Assembly (NCBI RefSeq): GCF_022201045.2
Contig: NC_068558.1
Location: 6,105,501 to 6,169,500 of the forward strand
Length of the DNA: 64,000 nucleotides
Direction of reading: 5' to 3'
DNA from: Citrus sinensis
Lineage: Eukaryota > Streptophyta > Magnoliopsida > Sapindales > Rutaceae
Shown one piece after another: positions 1 to 11,695 of this stretch. Positions within the stretch are counted from its first letter, which is position 1. Every line of letters starts with the position of its first letter. The translations under genes were made by a program, and so were the position numbers. Below the pieces are notes generated by a model, which was not told the DNA's origin, searched no databases, and saw nothing but the letters and a program-made list of their open reading frames with translations.

Positions 1-649
1 TTTTACCGCTTCAAATAGGACCCTCACTCTCATCTATGTATGGTACTCCCATATCCAAACTCCATAAAAGTTCAATTTCTATGGATCACCTAAATATTTA
101 TTTATATCCGTTTATTTAAAAGCTCTCTGACTCACTTCCAATTGCAAATTTATTTTATTTTTTTTTAGATACATTATTTTCTCTGGACTGGACAGAGAGG
201 GATCTACTGGCCAAGAGGAATTAGCAATTACGGGGAGTTGGGTTTTCGGCAAATGAAACTCAAAAAAGGTTGATGTACTCCCTGCAATTTCAAGAGGGAT
301 ATTATGCTTAACACTATTATACAGGAAACAAGACGCGGATAATCTTCAAAGCAATAGTTGGCACACTCTTTAGCTTCATTTATCCTACATTTAATTAGTC
401 TCCAAAAAGCTATTTAAACAAAATTCAAGTCTCTTAAAAGAGGGAAAAAAAAAAAGAACAACAGCAGCAGCAGCAGCAACAGCAGAACACAAACTCTTAT
501 GTTTAGATACTGACTGTACTTTTTGTTGGTTGCCCAGAAAACCAAACTTTCTTATATAAGACAGAAACTAGACTAAGCACGAACCTAAGGGATATCATAT
601 TGAGATACCATATTATACAGAAGACAGCAGAGGTCACCTTAGACGAAAT
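1..649. other. Intergenic, no gene seen
   Basis: AT-rich sequence downstream of the minus-strand PMEI gene. It holds a short imperfect CAG/CAA run at about 462-487 and an A-run at 445-455. No ORF with recognisable content was seen on either strand. The last 100 bases or so probably include the 3' UTR of the PMEI gene. Confidence 0.6.
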
Positions 650-1267
650 CTAAGGCTTCTGGGTGACTGCTGCAGCTTGGTGCCTAGCGGCGAATCGATT
701 AACCAAAGCAAGAGCGTTACTAGTGACTTGGGCAACATTTGTGACCCTTCTCCTGATCGCAGCCTTTACATTTCCATCCATGAAACGACCATCAAAATCA
801 TCTAAGCAAGTGTTCTCATCAGTTAGTGCGGCACTAACCCAAGTCTGCACACTACTCATGTGCCACGTAAAGTCCTGGCCGACAGCTCGTCCCACATGGC
901 CAAGCTCCCTGACGGATTGACTAAGTCGGTCTACGCCGTCACCCATGTTCTCTATGCAGTCTTTCACAGCTAGGAACTCTCTCTTCTTGATTCCCCTAAC
1001 TTTAGTCAGCTTGCCCACAAAAGCAGCAGCTGACCGTGCCCTGCTTAAGCTCACTGACAAGGCAGTTACAGCAAGCTGATGCTCATTTCGGATGGCATGA
1101 CCATAACCTGAGAGGCACTGAACGCATAACGCTGGATATCGAGAGGCTCTACACGAATTTCTGATAAAGTTTGCGGGAGTGGAATGCCCGGGAATGGCAG
1201 AATTTGCCATTCCAGCCAAGTAAAGGTGGAAGAAGAGAGCTAGTGAGACGAGGGAAAGCTTAGCCAT
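650..1267 (-). CDS. Pectin methylesterase inhibitor-domain protein (PMEI / 21 kDa-like)
   Basis: Single-exon gene for 205 residues. Residues 1-24 form a signal peptide (hydrophobic LALFFHLYLAG, small residues before the likely cleavage near ANSA/IPG), so the product should enter the apoplast. The mature part has the PMEI pattern: two closely spaced N-terminal cysteines (NSC...ALC, plus a third in VQC), a central cysteine in VKDCIENM and a later one in ENTCLDDF, which in this family tie the N-terminal hairpin and the four-helix bundle with disulfides. The TVSxALTDExTC-type segment appears as TWVSAALTDENTC. Family members bind pectin methylesterases or invertases and block them; which target applies cannot be read from sequence. 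The ATG at 1267 is the first in the frame and lies about 70 bp downstream of a TATA box. Length is normal and no defect is seen. Confidence 0.93.
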   Translation of the reverse strand: MAKLSLVSLALFFHLYLAGMANSAIPGHSTPANFIRNSCRASRYPALCVQCLSGYGHAIRNEHQLAVTALSVSLSRARSAAAFVGKLTKVRGIKKREFLAVKDCIENMGDGVDRLSQSVRELGHVGRAVGQDFTWHMSSVQTWVSAALTDENTCLDDFDGRFMDGNVKAAIRRRVTNVAQVTSNALALVNRFAARHQAAAVTQKP

Positions 1268-1335
1268 ATATCTTGGTGCAACAGAAAGACAGACTACTAT
1301 TATTGAAAGAAGAAATGGATTAAATGATGGGAATT

Positions 1336-1345
1336 GTTTATATAG
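1336..1345 (-). promoter_or_regulatory. Probable TATA box of the PMEI gene
   Basis: On the minus strand this reads CTATATAAAC, about 70 bp upstream of the PMEI start codon. That leaves room for a short 5' UTR. The call rests on motif and position only. Confidence 0.6.
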
Positions 1346-2196
1346 AACTCAAAAGGCCGTTGCCCATCTTCTTCAAAAATTAAAAGAAAATGCCATTGCG
1401 TGTCTCCTTTTCCTTAGCTCCTGGTACATTTAAATCTCTTTGTGCTCCTTTAATTTATTTATCTCACTCCAAACGGTGGCATGCAATTAAAAGCTTCGAT
1501 ATTTACTTTTCATTTCCTTAAATCTTCTTTCTATGAATAAAGATATTTCTTGGCGTGCGTGTAATCCGTGTGCCTAACCTACCATCATTTAGCTCCAACA
1601 CGTCACTGGAGTATCATCATCCAAAGAAATGATTAAGTTTGGGACAGTAGCATAATAAAATTAAATGCAAGATTTGGCAACCAAGGATAATAGTATACAC
1701 TGGACAATATATGATCTAACCACAGTCTACCAATATACAAAATAAATATCTAACTAATTAAAGTCTTGATCTTGTCATCTAAACGTAAATGTACATCATC
1801 TAACTGACCTATCCACAAACTGATACTTGAAATAATTTAGTAGGGATTGGAATTTGGAAGGTTGAAGATTTTGTAATGGGCTCCACACCTCAATACTGTA
1901 TTTAATGCACCAACTTTTGGGGATACAGATTGATGGCTCTTGCGTTAAATACACACATACCGTTGTTAAGTGTTATATACAAGCAAGTCACTGTCTCGAT
2001 TATCAAAATCAAAACGGCACTCATATTTTCAATTCAAAGTTGCCCCAGTTATATGAGCATTCCATGTCACCAACGACTCCAATCCCACGTGCAATATGGT
2101 ACAGCACCTAGCCACCCACTGCACAATTTGCCTTACACACTTCACATCTATGCTGCGTTATTTACTTAAGCTATTTACTTAAGTTATTTACTTTTT
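1346..2196. other. Intergenic, no gene seen
   Basis: Contains the distal promoter of the PMEI gene and otherwise AT-rich sequence. Two overlapping short frames near 1905-2169 have no recognisable content and no codon bias. Confidence 0.55.
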
Positions 2197-2204
2197 TTTG
2201 ATAT

Positions 2205-2889
2205 GCTAATATATTACTAAGTTCTGTATCAAAAGCTAAAGCTATGCTTGACAATATATACTTTATGTAATCACAATTGTATCAATCTTATATTATACAA
2301 TCGATACCGACTGAACTAAGATCTATTAAAGCCAGATGTGAGTCTTTTAATTTGGCGCTTTAAATAAGCAAGCTTATTGAAAACTCAAGTTAGGCGCTTG
2401 AGTAGCGACTGAACTAATATCTGTACTGTGAAATAATTTAGACATATGCTCTCAGAAAAGAGAATTCATTGTAGCACGTATTTCAGACAACGTGTGCTTT
2501 AATGACCAAATAAATTAAAAAAAAATTTTCCCTTATTTCTCATTGTGTAAAGTTTCTTTGAGGTTTCTCATTGTGTAAAGTTTCTTTGAGGTATTATAAA
2601 CCTCAATAGGTATCCTTACATACTATCAACTATATTTTGAGGTGATAGATTAGTGTTTGCTACTTTAAACTTGTTTTCTAAAGCTATGATGTTATTTGGT
2701 TTATGAAACAAGTCTAGGAAAGCAGTTAATCTGAAACTAAAACATATGAAAGTGATGGGAAGATTCATTACTTACATCAACCTTATGTTTTTCACTGGTA
2801 CTGATTGTATAATCTATGATTGATACAATTGTGATTACATATAGTGTATATTGTCCAGCATAGCTTTTGATACGAGACTTAGTATGCTT
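2205..2889. mobile_element. TIR element (MITE-like, about 0.7 kb)
   Basis: Two inverted arms of about 100 bp, at about 2205-2308 and 2797-2889, match closely. Both contain the AATCACAATTGTATCAAT block, the TATACAATC block and the GTATCAAAAGCT block in opposite orientation. The core of about 490 bp has no coding capacity. This fits a non-autonomous DNA transposon. I could not fix its ends or find a clear target-site duplication, so the superfamily is left open. Confidence 0.6.
2536..2591. repeat. 28-bp exact tandem duplication
   Basis: A 28-bp unit beginning TTTCTCATTGTG occurs twice back to back (2536-2563 and 2564-2591). It lies inside the core of the TIR element. Confidence 0.85.
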
Positions 2890-3092
2890 GAATTTGATGT
2901 AATAATATGGAATCTAAAATATATGATGAATAGCTCTTTTGTATATAATATAATTGAGATTCAAAGCAATATAGCTCCTACTTATTGTTCATGAGTCACA
3001 CGTTGCATTTGCTAGTATGATAATTGAGTTTTGAGGCTTGAACAGATAGTTCTCGTTGCACCATAAACATCTCATCATGTGTGAGTGGGAGA

Positions 3093-3686
3093 TGTTGGAA
3101 ATGTATATGTAAATATGGTTCTATCACTTTAAGATCACTCATGAGAGAAGCATGACCAAGAGTAAGTGATTATTTTGAGTTAGAACTTTATAATATATTA
3201 AAATAATATTTAAAGATATTAAGTGATCATTAAGAAGATAATCACTCCAACAATTATTTAAGCTTATTTAGTGATCATTTTTTCTTGGAATGCTATAAGC
3301 AAAGTGCAATTTGGAGAAAATTTTAGAGGGTTTTTGCAACGTGAATTGAGAAGATTTTCTGACTTTGTGATAATCATTTGACCATAAATCAGTAGCACAA
3401 CCTTGGTTTATTATTTTTTCGCATATAATCCGAATATGTGTTTAAATTCAGATTTACAAGTTTTTATGTTAATTTTTGCTCGATAATCAACATTAGTATC
3501 ATTCAAGTCAAGAAAAGCTTAGAGGGTTTTTGCAACATGAAGTGAGAGAATTTTCTGATTTTGTGATCATCCTTCGACCATAAATCAGTAGCACAATCTT
3601 GATTTATCGGTTTTCCGCATATAATCCAAGTATGTGTTTAAATTCGTATTTACAAGTTTTTTATATTGATTCTTACTCGAAAATCA
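3093..3686 (+). mobile_element. Copia-type LTR (left arm of an inverted pair)
   Basis: Starts TGTTGG and ends in ...AAAATCA. Five bases further on is TGGTATCAGAGC (3691-3702), the primer-binding site complementary to the 3' end of plant initiator tRNA-Met that many Ty1/copia elements use. The LTR carries an internal duplication: a segment of about 140 bp starting at the AGAGGGTTTTTGCAAC block near 3326 recurs near 3521 (period about 195), and the first copy ends in a degenerate PBS-like ATTAGTATCA. No gag or pol sequence follows. Confidence 0.7.
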
Positions 3687-3980
3687 ATATTGGTATCAGA
3701 GCTATATATGTTGTGTTATGATTTAAGCATATAAAACATGATACCCAAGCATGTTCTTTAAGAAAGTTAATTTTTTTTTTATCAAGAACACACCTTAATG
3801 ACATGTTACAATTTACTTATTTATTAATCTAGTTGTATGGCATCAAAAGCAAGTAAATTGTAACATGCTATTAATATGTATTCTTGTAACAAAAATTTAA
3901 CTTTCTTAAAGAACATGCTTGGGTATCATGCTTTACATGCTTAAATCAGAACACAACTTATTTAGCTCTGATACCAATAT
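3687..3980. repeat. Palindrome centre between the two PBS sites
   Basis: The sequence inside each PBS (3703-3822 and about 3840-3964) is also inverted-repeated, sharing for example the GATACCCAAGCATGTTCTTT block, with only about 20 bp of spacer near 3823-3840. The whole 3093-4619 region is therefore an LTR-leader/leader-LTR palindrome with no element interior. Confidence 0.75.
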
Positions 3981-4619
3981 TGTTTTTTGAGCAAGAATCA
4001 ACATAAAAAAACTTGTAAATCCAAATTTAAACACATACCTGGATTATATGCGGAAAACCGATAAACCAAAGTTGTGCTACTGATTTATGATCGGAAGATG
4101 ATCACAAAGTCCGAAAAACCTCTCAATTCACGTTGCAAAAATCCTTTAAGCTTCTTTTGACTTGAATTTTCTCTAAATTGTACTTTGCTTAATCTTTTTT
4201 GTTTATGGATTTGCATTCTATTTATAGCATTCCAAGAGTAGTGATCATCTTCTCAATAATCACTAAATAAGCTTAAACAATTGTTGGAGCGATCATCTTC
4301 TTAATGATCACTTAATATCTTTTAATATAATATTTAAGATATTATAGAGTTCGAACTCAAAATGATCACTTGCTCTTGGTCATGCTTCCCTCATGGGGGT
4401 GACCTCAAAGTGATAGAACCCTATATATAAATATATATTTACACAATTAGAACTCTACAAATATTTTTACAATCAGACGACAATCGAGACTCTCCTTTAT
4501 AATTTTAAGATAGCACAACATGAACAACAACCCTCACTTTAATATGGGAGGGAAATCTATTTTACTCCTAAAGCGAGGAGTCAAATAAACCCTTATCAAA
4601 GGGGAGTCGAGTCCCAACA
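3981..4619 (-). mobile_element. Copia-type LTR (right arm, inverted)
   Basis: Read on the minus strand it starts TGTTGGGACTCG at 4619 and ends ...CAAAAAACA at 3981, followed by the PBS (3965-3976 as GCTCTGATACCA on the plus strand). It matches the left LTR over most of its length, including the GGTTCTATCACTTT block and the block ending at GCATATAATCC. A TATAAATAG box lies near 4218-4226 on the minus strand and looks like the LTR promoter, firing toward the centre of the palindrome. Confidence 0.7.
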
Positions 4620-5611
4620 ATTAAGTTACTAAAATGTTGTTAAGAATAATAATAATAATTGTGATTATTTATTCAAAAACTATAATTATTAATAATTATT
4701 ATTAATATATTGATATACTAATTAATTATAATATATTAATTAGTTAATTATAATAATATATTAATTAATTATAATAATATATTAATTAATTATAAAAAAA
4801 TGATCAATCTTGAGAATGGTTCCCAAATTGTGGTGGACTCACAATTTCGATTCTGATTCCCATCCCATAATCCAATAAGTAAACGCAATACTAATTTAAC
4901 AGATTAGAAGTTGCCCCCTTATAAAGTGAGAAAATATAATCTCTACTCTTTTCTTTTTGTCAATATATTCTCTACTTTAATGTCACAGTAGTCTCTTTTT
5001 CACTGATTGAACCACGCTGATCTTTACAGTAACCTTCAAATATCAATCCTTATAGCTTAGAAAATCATTAATCGCCTAAACATTGATTTGGAAGGCTTGT
5101 ACTGAGTTTTCCTTTAGTATTTTTGACGCACAACCTTTTATTCACACCTTCGGTTTCTTACAGGCAAGCTAGTGCCATCAGGCATGCTTTGATAGGTTTC
5201 AATTTGAACTTTATACTTCTAAAGTACTTAAGTTGAACTTATGAAAGCCACTCCACCAGGAATTAAGTTAATTTTGACTTGACGCAACTTCCATAACTTT
5301 TCTATGGCCTACAGTATTTCGTGTAAACTATGATTGTCAGAAATTGAGTATATAGGTTTACTACTATCTTATTGAAAAAAAAAAAAAATTCAATTCCAGT
5401 TAGTATTCCCATCAAGTATAAATAAGATGGTACAATGCTATTGTAGGTAAAGTTATGCAAGCATACCAAGTCCACCTTTCATTCCTATTATTTTAATCTA
5501 CCTAATGCTGTACTGCAGTTAGTCAATAGCCGTAATGGAGAAACCAAACTCATGAAAATTCATTATAAGGATTGAGATAATGAAAATTTATTATTTGACT
5601 CAAGAATATTA
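4620..5611. other. Intergenic; AT-rich MITE-like remnant, no gene
   Basis: 4630-4800 is a run of TAATTAATTATAATA-type repeats, followed by sequence (to about 4900) resembling the right half of the element at 37262-37945: AATGG, GTGGACTCACAATT, then AAGTAAACGC. It looks like a truncated relative of that element. The rest contains nothing I recognise. Confidence 0.5.
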
Positions 5612-8371
5612 TTAAACTGTCATGTATTTGAGAACAGCCGCACGAACCTTTTCCATAAAAGCTGCCACTTGTTTCTGCAGGTCAGAAAATAAACTTTATT
5701 TAAGATCTGTGGGTTTAGTCTGAGTTTGAAGGCAGCAGTTTACTAATCACTGATATTCTATCAATTGCTAAATACTATGAATAGTTTCATAGATTCTTAT
5801 TCATAGTGTTAGAGAAATAAGTGACCCCAGTGCTAATTGCAAATTTTCATATGAAGGAGTTTTAAAGCTTCAAAAGTACGAAAAGACCAAGAAAACCAGT
5901 TTCAAGAGATAGGTGATTGTGAAAACTGTAAAAGATATAGGTAAGATTATAAAATTTTGTCGGTCTTGTAAATTCTTAATATCAATGAGAATCATATAAA
6001 GTCCAAGAAAAACCACTTTCAAGATCCACTGTCAACACAAGATTATACGACATTTCTTATGGACCCCTAACTTGCGGGACAATCTGTGTTGTCCTATTCT
6101 CTCCATTCTTGATTTTTCTATGGTGCTATTTTTTATTGGGGGAACTTTGAGACTTTCATACTGAACACTCAGCATCATGAAATGACAACATTAGAGATTT
6201 AACTAGAAGAATATAAGAGAGAATTTTCCCAGCAGCACTAACCTGGTCACTCTTTTGTGCATTTGCAATGTTTTCATCAAGAAGTGTCAGTAAGGATCTA
6301 TTAATCTTGTTCTGTTCAACCAATTCCAGTAACTGCATGGCGACATAATATTCAATTCAGTTGGTAAGCACCCAATCAAACAGTATCAATTTTAGAGACT
6401 AGATAGGCAAATACAGTAAGGCATACAGTTGCTTTCACATCCTTCGATGTCAAGATTTTGGTTAGACTTTTCCTTGCTGTTATAAGGTCCGCTTGCATGT
6501 TATCATAGGCTTCTGTAACAGAAAATAGGAGCAGTTGGGCATGGAAACATGGCAAAATTTGTAATTCAGCAGCACCAAGGTTTATGGAGACAAACAAACC
6601 TGTTCCTTCCAGCAGAGCCTTCTGTAATGCTTCCAGCTCAATCAATCTGTCTTCCATATCCTACAAGTTCCAACAACTATTTCCTATATTTTTTCAATCA
6701 TTCTAAGAGGATTCATCTCAAATATATAGTTGGAAGGACAAACCTGAGTTTTTGAAACAGCAAAGCGCAGTTGGCCTAGTTCAAATTTGAGATGTGAGAA
6801 AAATTCCTGGTTCAATCTGCAAATTGTATGGGTTACCATGGTATTATTGAAGGCAAAACTTCAAGTTAGGGATTTTGAAGTAAAAAATATCTCATTAATC
6901 AAGAGATTAAATTGTCTAAGAAAACAACAGTCCAAATGAGGTGGATATAAAAGTGGTGCCAGTTGGTTTGACCGACAAGATTTCCTGGCGAACTACATGA
7001 GGTTTGGGATTTAAATTCTGCTCACATCAGTACAGGGAGGGGTTTGGTTTACATTTACGTAATATTCAAAATAAAAACGGTGGATATAAATGTAATGAAT
7101 AAAAAAACTTATGCCTGTCAGATTCTTAAAGCTTACATTAAGCCCATGTTTGGTTGGAAAAGAAGAGACTGAGAGGAGAGCGGGAGAGAGAAATGAGAGC
7201 AAAAGAGGGTGTATTTCAATTCCATTGTTTGGCTCCATTTCTTCAAACCCAACATGGCACAAGTGTTAATTTTTTCTCTTCCTTTTCTCCAACTGTCAAA
7301 GGGGGTAGTCCAAAGCCAGGAAGTAAGCTTTGTAATCTGGAACTGTGGAAGTCAATGAGGACGGTGGCACAAATGGTAATCAAAGTCCCAGTCTCCCAGG
7401 GTACGCACTAGGGTATAGTGCCCCGGTGAGGTAGAAAGGAAGAATGACCAAGCAGTTGGAACTCATCGTTTCTCATCATCAAACTTCAAAAAGTAGATAA
7501 TCTTTACAAGTACAGAAAAGTCAAGGAAATTCATTTTCTATCAGCGAATGAAGGAGTTAGAGCTCTACTAAAGCTTTCACACTCCGTTCATTCTCATCAA
7601 AATATAAATTATTCTGCCTAAAGCATAGACAAATGAAGAAACAAAAAGGATTTACATATGATTATAATCGAAAGACGCATTTAACCGAATTGTACTCCAT
7701 CATCTATTAATACACTTTGGAAGAGGCAAAATGTCAATCAAGTTGCATGCATTTCTAAAAACATTTCGTTGTTTTAATATAACGATAAATCAAACAAATG
7801 AACTAACCTTGGCCTCAGCCTTGCAATTTCAAACTCAAGCTCCTGAGCTTCAGTATCAAGGAAGTACTCTATCATCTCTTCGGCAGTATCCGGTAAAACC
7901 CGAGACTAATCCAAACCCATTACCATATCAGACATGACAAAAAGAAGTGCAATGTTAACCAACTATAAATTATGGGCATCAAGATTCAAGAACCCCATGT
8001 ATGTAGATGTAAAATTTTACTTGGCGAAGAGCTCTGCGACGCTCAGCCTCTTCACGAACATGTTGCTCAAAAGCTTCTCGTGCCTCAGCATCTTTCTCGA
8101 GACGTCTTTTAAACTCTAATCTTGCGATATGGCCCGTCTGGGCCGACCCCAGTATGCCTTCTGGGTCCTTCAATCAAAGAACTCAGTTACTGAAATTGTA
8201 TAAACGGAGCCTTCTTTAGGACAAAAAAAAAAACTGTAAATTTTCTTTTGTTTAGTACTTTACCCACTGAACGCAGGAGATTCTGAACTTGGTACGGGCT
8301 GGTCTCCGGGTTGTACGGACGGTGGTGATGGCAGTGGAGGCTATGCCCAGTCCCAGTGAGAGAGCGGCCAT
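5612..8371 (-). CDS. Conserved plastid-targeted coiled-coil protein of unknown function
   Basis: Eight exons on the minus strand: 8264-8371, 8021-8167, 7808-7905, 6744-6816, 6600-6660, 6427-6512, 6243-6332, 5612-5674. All introns are GT-AG and the joined frame gives 241 residues ending in TAA at 5612-5614. Residues 1 to about 33 are rich in Ala, Ser, Thr and Arg and nearly free of acids (MAALSLGLGIASTA, then TTRRPARTKFRIS), typical of a chloroplast transit peptide. The rest is helical and charged: KRRLEKDAEAREAFEQ, then EEMIEYFLDTEAQELEFE, FFSHLKFELGQLRF, EDRLIELEALQKALLEG and SLLTLLDENIANA, consistent with coiled coils. I recognise this as a widely conserved plant protein but cannot attach a name or activity; no catalytic motif is visible. 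Intron 3 (about 1 kb) is the longest. The ATG is out of frame with a longer upstream open frame, but only it gives a transit peptide joining exon 2 in frame. Confidence 0.85.
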
Positions 8372-9698
8372 TGGAGTTTACCGTTTCTGAAAATGTGTGC
8401 CTCTTATCCATTTCATGTTTATTTATTATCATTAATTTTTAGTTGCGAGTTCCTTCCTGGCGGGAATCACAGCCGTGAATGGTAAGGTTAATAACAATTT
8501 GTTTTAACTTTTAGTAGGAGGTTAATAACAATTGCTTTAATATAATTTATCGTTTATTGATTTTCCGCAATTTAATAGTAAATAAATAAAACTAAAAAGT
8601 AGTGTATCATTTTATTTTTTTACCTCTTTGATAAGCATTTTATTGCATAAGATAAATGGTGATAATTACAGCCTCAAAATGTACAGAGCAGAGGCCCATA
8701 AAACAAACGGGCCTAAATTGGTTAACAAGTGGAGCGAGCCCGTAAGGCACCGTCTTGACCTTGCAATTACTTTTTAGAGTGGTCCAATTATTAGCATACT
8801 TCTAATTTCCTCAAAAAAAAAAAAACAAAATCCTCGTTTCTTACACAAACGAATGCGAAGCAATTTTGAAACTCCAATTTAATTTCCAAATTAATCCATT
8901 CTTCTTCTCCTCCTCCAAATAACCTCTACACCCATTTCTTATGTAAATCCACTCCTAAAATTTAAAAATGAAGATTTTACTCTATAAATCCATTCAAACA
9001 CCAACTAATTGTTATTTAAACATTTTATTTTTTTAGCAAACAATCTCACTAACAAGATCTAGACAGTATAATCAATTTGTTTTTCCCTCAAGCAGCTGAA
9101 CATTTGTTCAAATAAAATTAACCACAAAAATTAGTAGAACTCATAACATTTTATTTTAAAACAAATAATAACTTCATTATAATCAAATAGTACATAATAA
9201 TTATGGGAAAAAATCGTATAGGCGAATAACAAAATTAAAATTTGAAATAGCCAACCTGATTAACACATGGGCTGACGGCTGAGTTATTATAATTATGTGA
9301 ATCACAGTAAACTTGAAAGGCACATCATTTGTCCGTGGATTGAAAAATATAAGATATATAACCCATAAAATTTTCGTACAATAACTAACTCCACGATTTA
9401 ATTAGAAGCTGCACAACAGACATTTAAATAAGTTTAAAATAGTGAAGACTAAAGTTTTTTTTTTTTTTTTCCTTCCTCTAGTTTTTTTGTGGGCAATCAA
9501 TATACTTGGAGCTTCTAATCATAATCGAAGCTTGTCATCAAGAGCATGAGACTTGATCACAGGGTAAGCCCTCTTTTTGGATGTAGATAGGTTCAAGTTG
9601 AATAGTATATTCTCAAGGGTTATGGCAAATAATAACAACAAATATCTTTTTTTTTTTTTCCTGTAACAGCAATTTACATAATAGATATTTTAGTAAAA
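8372..9698. other. Intergenic, no gene seen
   Basis: Contains the promoter of the minus-strand plastid-protein gene (first few hundred bases) and then AT-rich sequence with several A/T homopolymer runs. No ORF, RNA gene or clear repeat boundary was seen. Confidence 0.5.
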
Positions 9699-10410
9699 GG
9701 AGGATTGCCACTTTCCCCTCTACAGTAATTAACATATACTATTTATCTCCATACTGTTTTTATAATGACCAAAAACCCTCCGACATTATAAATTTACAAT
9801 ATTATCCTTATTTTCAACTATTCTTTTATTTACATATATTATAAATTACATAAATTATATGAATAGAAAATAAATAAAAAATTAAGTATTAAAAATAAGA
9901 AATATATGTTTTGATATGAGCAAAAAAATTAATAATAAAATTATTTTTCTTTGTAATTATTTATTTTGTGAACATTTCTTATAATAAACATTTTGTAATA
10001 TTTTAAAATTAAATGTAAAAAGTATAGGCAAAATAATTTATTATTATTTTATAATAAATTTTTATTTGTCATTCAAGTTTTCTTATAATAATTTTTTTAT
10101 CATTTTATAATAATTTTCTTATATATTTATTATAAGAAAATGTTCACAAAATAAATAAGTACAAGAAAAAATTTTATTATTAATTTTTTTACTCATATCA
10201 AAACACATATTTCTTGTTTTTAATACTTAATTTTTTATTTAGTTTTTATTCATGTGATTTATTTAACTTATAATAAATATAAATAAAAGAGTAGTTGAAA
10301 ATAAAGGTAATATTGTAAACTTATGCTATCAGAAGATTTTTGACCATTATAAAAACAATAAAAAAAATGATATATATTAATTATTATAGGAGAGAAAATG
10401 ACAATCTCCC
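9699..10410. mobile_element. Foldback MITE, probably Mutator-like
   Basis: The whole 0.7-kb unit is a long imperfect palindrome with arms of about 290-350 bp. The ends read GGAGGATTGCCACTTTC on the left and, inverted, GGGAGATTGTCATTTTC on the right. Inner blocks such as TTTATAATGACCAAAAA and CATATATTTCTTATTTTTAA recur in opposite orientation. The 9-bp flanks TTAGTAAAA and TTCATAAAA match at 7 of 9 positions, which would suit a degraded Mutator-type 9-bp duplication. No coding capacity. Confidence 0.65.
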
Positions 10411-11695
10411 TTCATAAAATGAAATTTTATCAAAATGTGGGTTCAGTGAGCATTTTAGGTTTGATTACCGTCCAATACACAAATGTCTTTTCCTTTCCCC
10501 TTTGCCAAGAAAAGTTACGGGGGAGGGCCAATAGCTTCACTCTTTTTACTTTTCCTCCTTTTAACAGCCATAGATGATGAAATTTGCAGATACCGCGTTG
10601 GTGATGGCGAATGACGCCGCTGGCTTGGCTGGTTTGTTACGCCACGTCCATTTCTACAACTTCTAATTGCACTTTTTCTTCTCTATTTTTGGTCAGTCCG
10701 CCGCAACAATTATTATCGTTTCAAAGCTAAAACAAAATGATACATGTCAATGTCAATGTCATGTTGGTGCGCGTTGCGTCAATAACTCTTCTTTGCCACT
10801 CCTATTTTAGTCTTCACATATTCCCAGTGTTGACTCCGTCGTCGTCTCTCCTCGACATCAAATAATTCAAACCACTAACAAACAATATTAATTATTTAAT
10901 TTTCTCAAGTGTCGGGTAGATTTTGTCTCTAATGGACGCAACTTACCTACAATACAAATACACTCTATAATAATAATGTGAATGCATGAATTCTGATTAA
11001 TACCGAACCAAAAAAAAAAAAACAATAAAACAATAACACTTCAATTTCTTAGTACGTTGCTTGCTACGCGACGTGACGACATACAATCATTTTGGTGTGA
11101 GTCACAAAAATTGAATGATTCAAACGCTCTCAGGCTTGTTTGATAATTATCATGACACCGGCCTTTTATTGGCAAATGGTGGCCCAACTTTAGGAATTAT
11201 TTATTGCATATTCTTGCACTCAAAACTGGTTTGAATTAATTCAATTATATACACACAAGTCTTGGCCTACAGCTAGAAATTGAAAATTATGATTTATGAG
11301 AGGGGTTATGTTTATTATCAAATAATTTATCTTTGATTATAAGAAACTTCAAAACTTTGACCACATAAAATTCAATTGATCAATGAAAGATCAACGTACG
11401 CTACCCACACCGCGTCGCTGAGATCACTTACCATCCCATATTTTCCATTACATGATTACATCAAGCATTTTCAACGCCGTAAACTTTCGTGATATTTTTA
11501 CGAAGTTGGGGGAAGTTGCTTTTAGACTTTTAATGGTTTCACACGTGTCGACAAAATCACGGAGGACTTGTTGTTTTGTCAACACATTCTTGTCGTCCTT
11601 TTCCCTTGAGATGCGGAGGAAACACACACGCGGCGGCACCTCGCCAATTCATTCTTTATAAATTCCTTGTAATAGGGTTCTCATTTATTATTTAA
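10411..11695. other. Intergenic, no gene seen
   Basis: Less AT-extreme than its surroundings, with several GC-rich patches (10540-10640, 11400-11650). Two short overlapping frames at 11448-11661 lie on opposite strands and have no recognisable content. It may hold an old gene fragment or promoter, but I cannot support one. Confidence 0.45.

Noticed and set aside
8187-8432. Longer frame with MDKRHTFSETVNSNG as first exon of the plastid protein
   Set aside because: Does not join exon 2 in frame at the donor after TGG; the ATG at 8371 does and gives a transit peptide.
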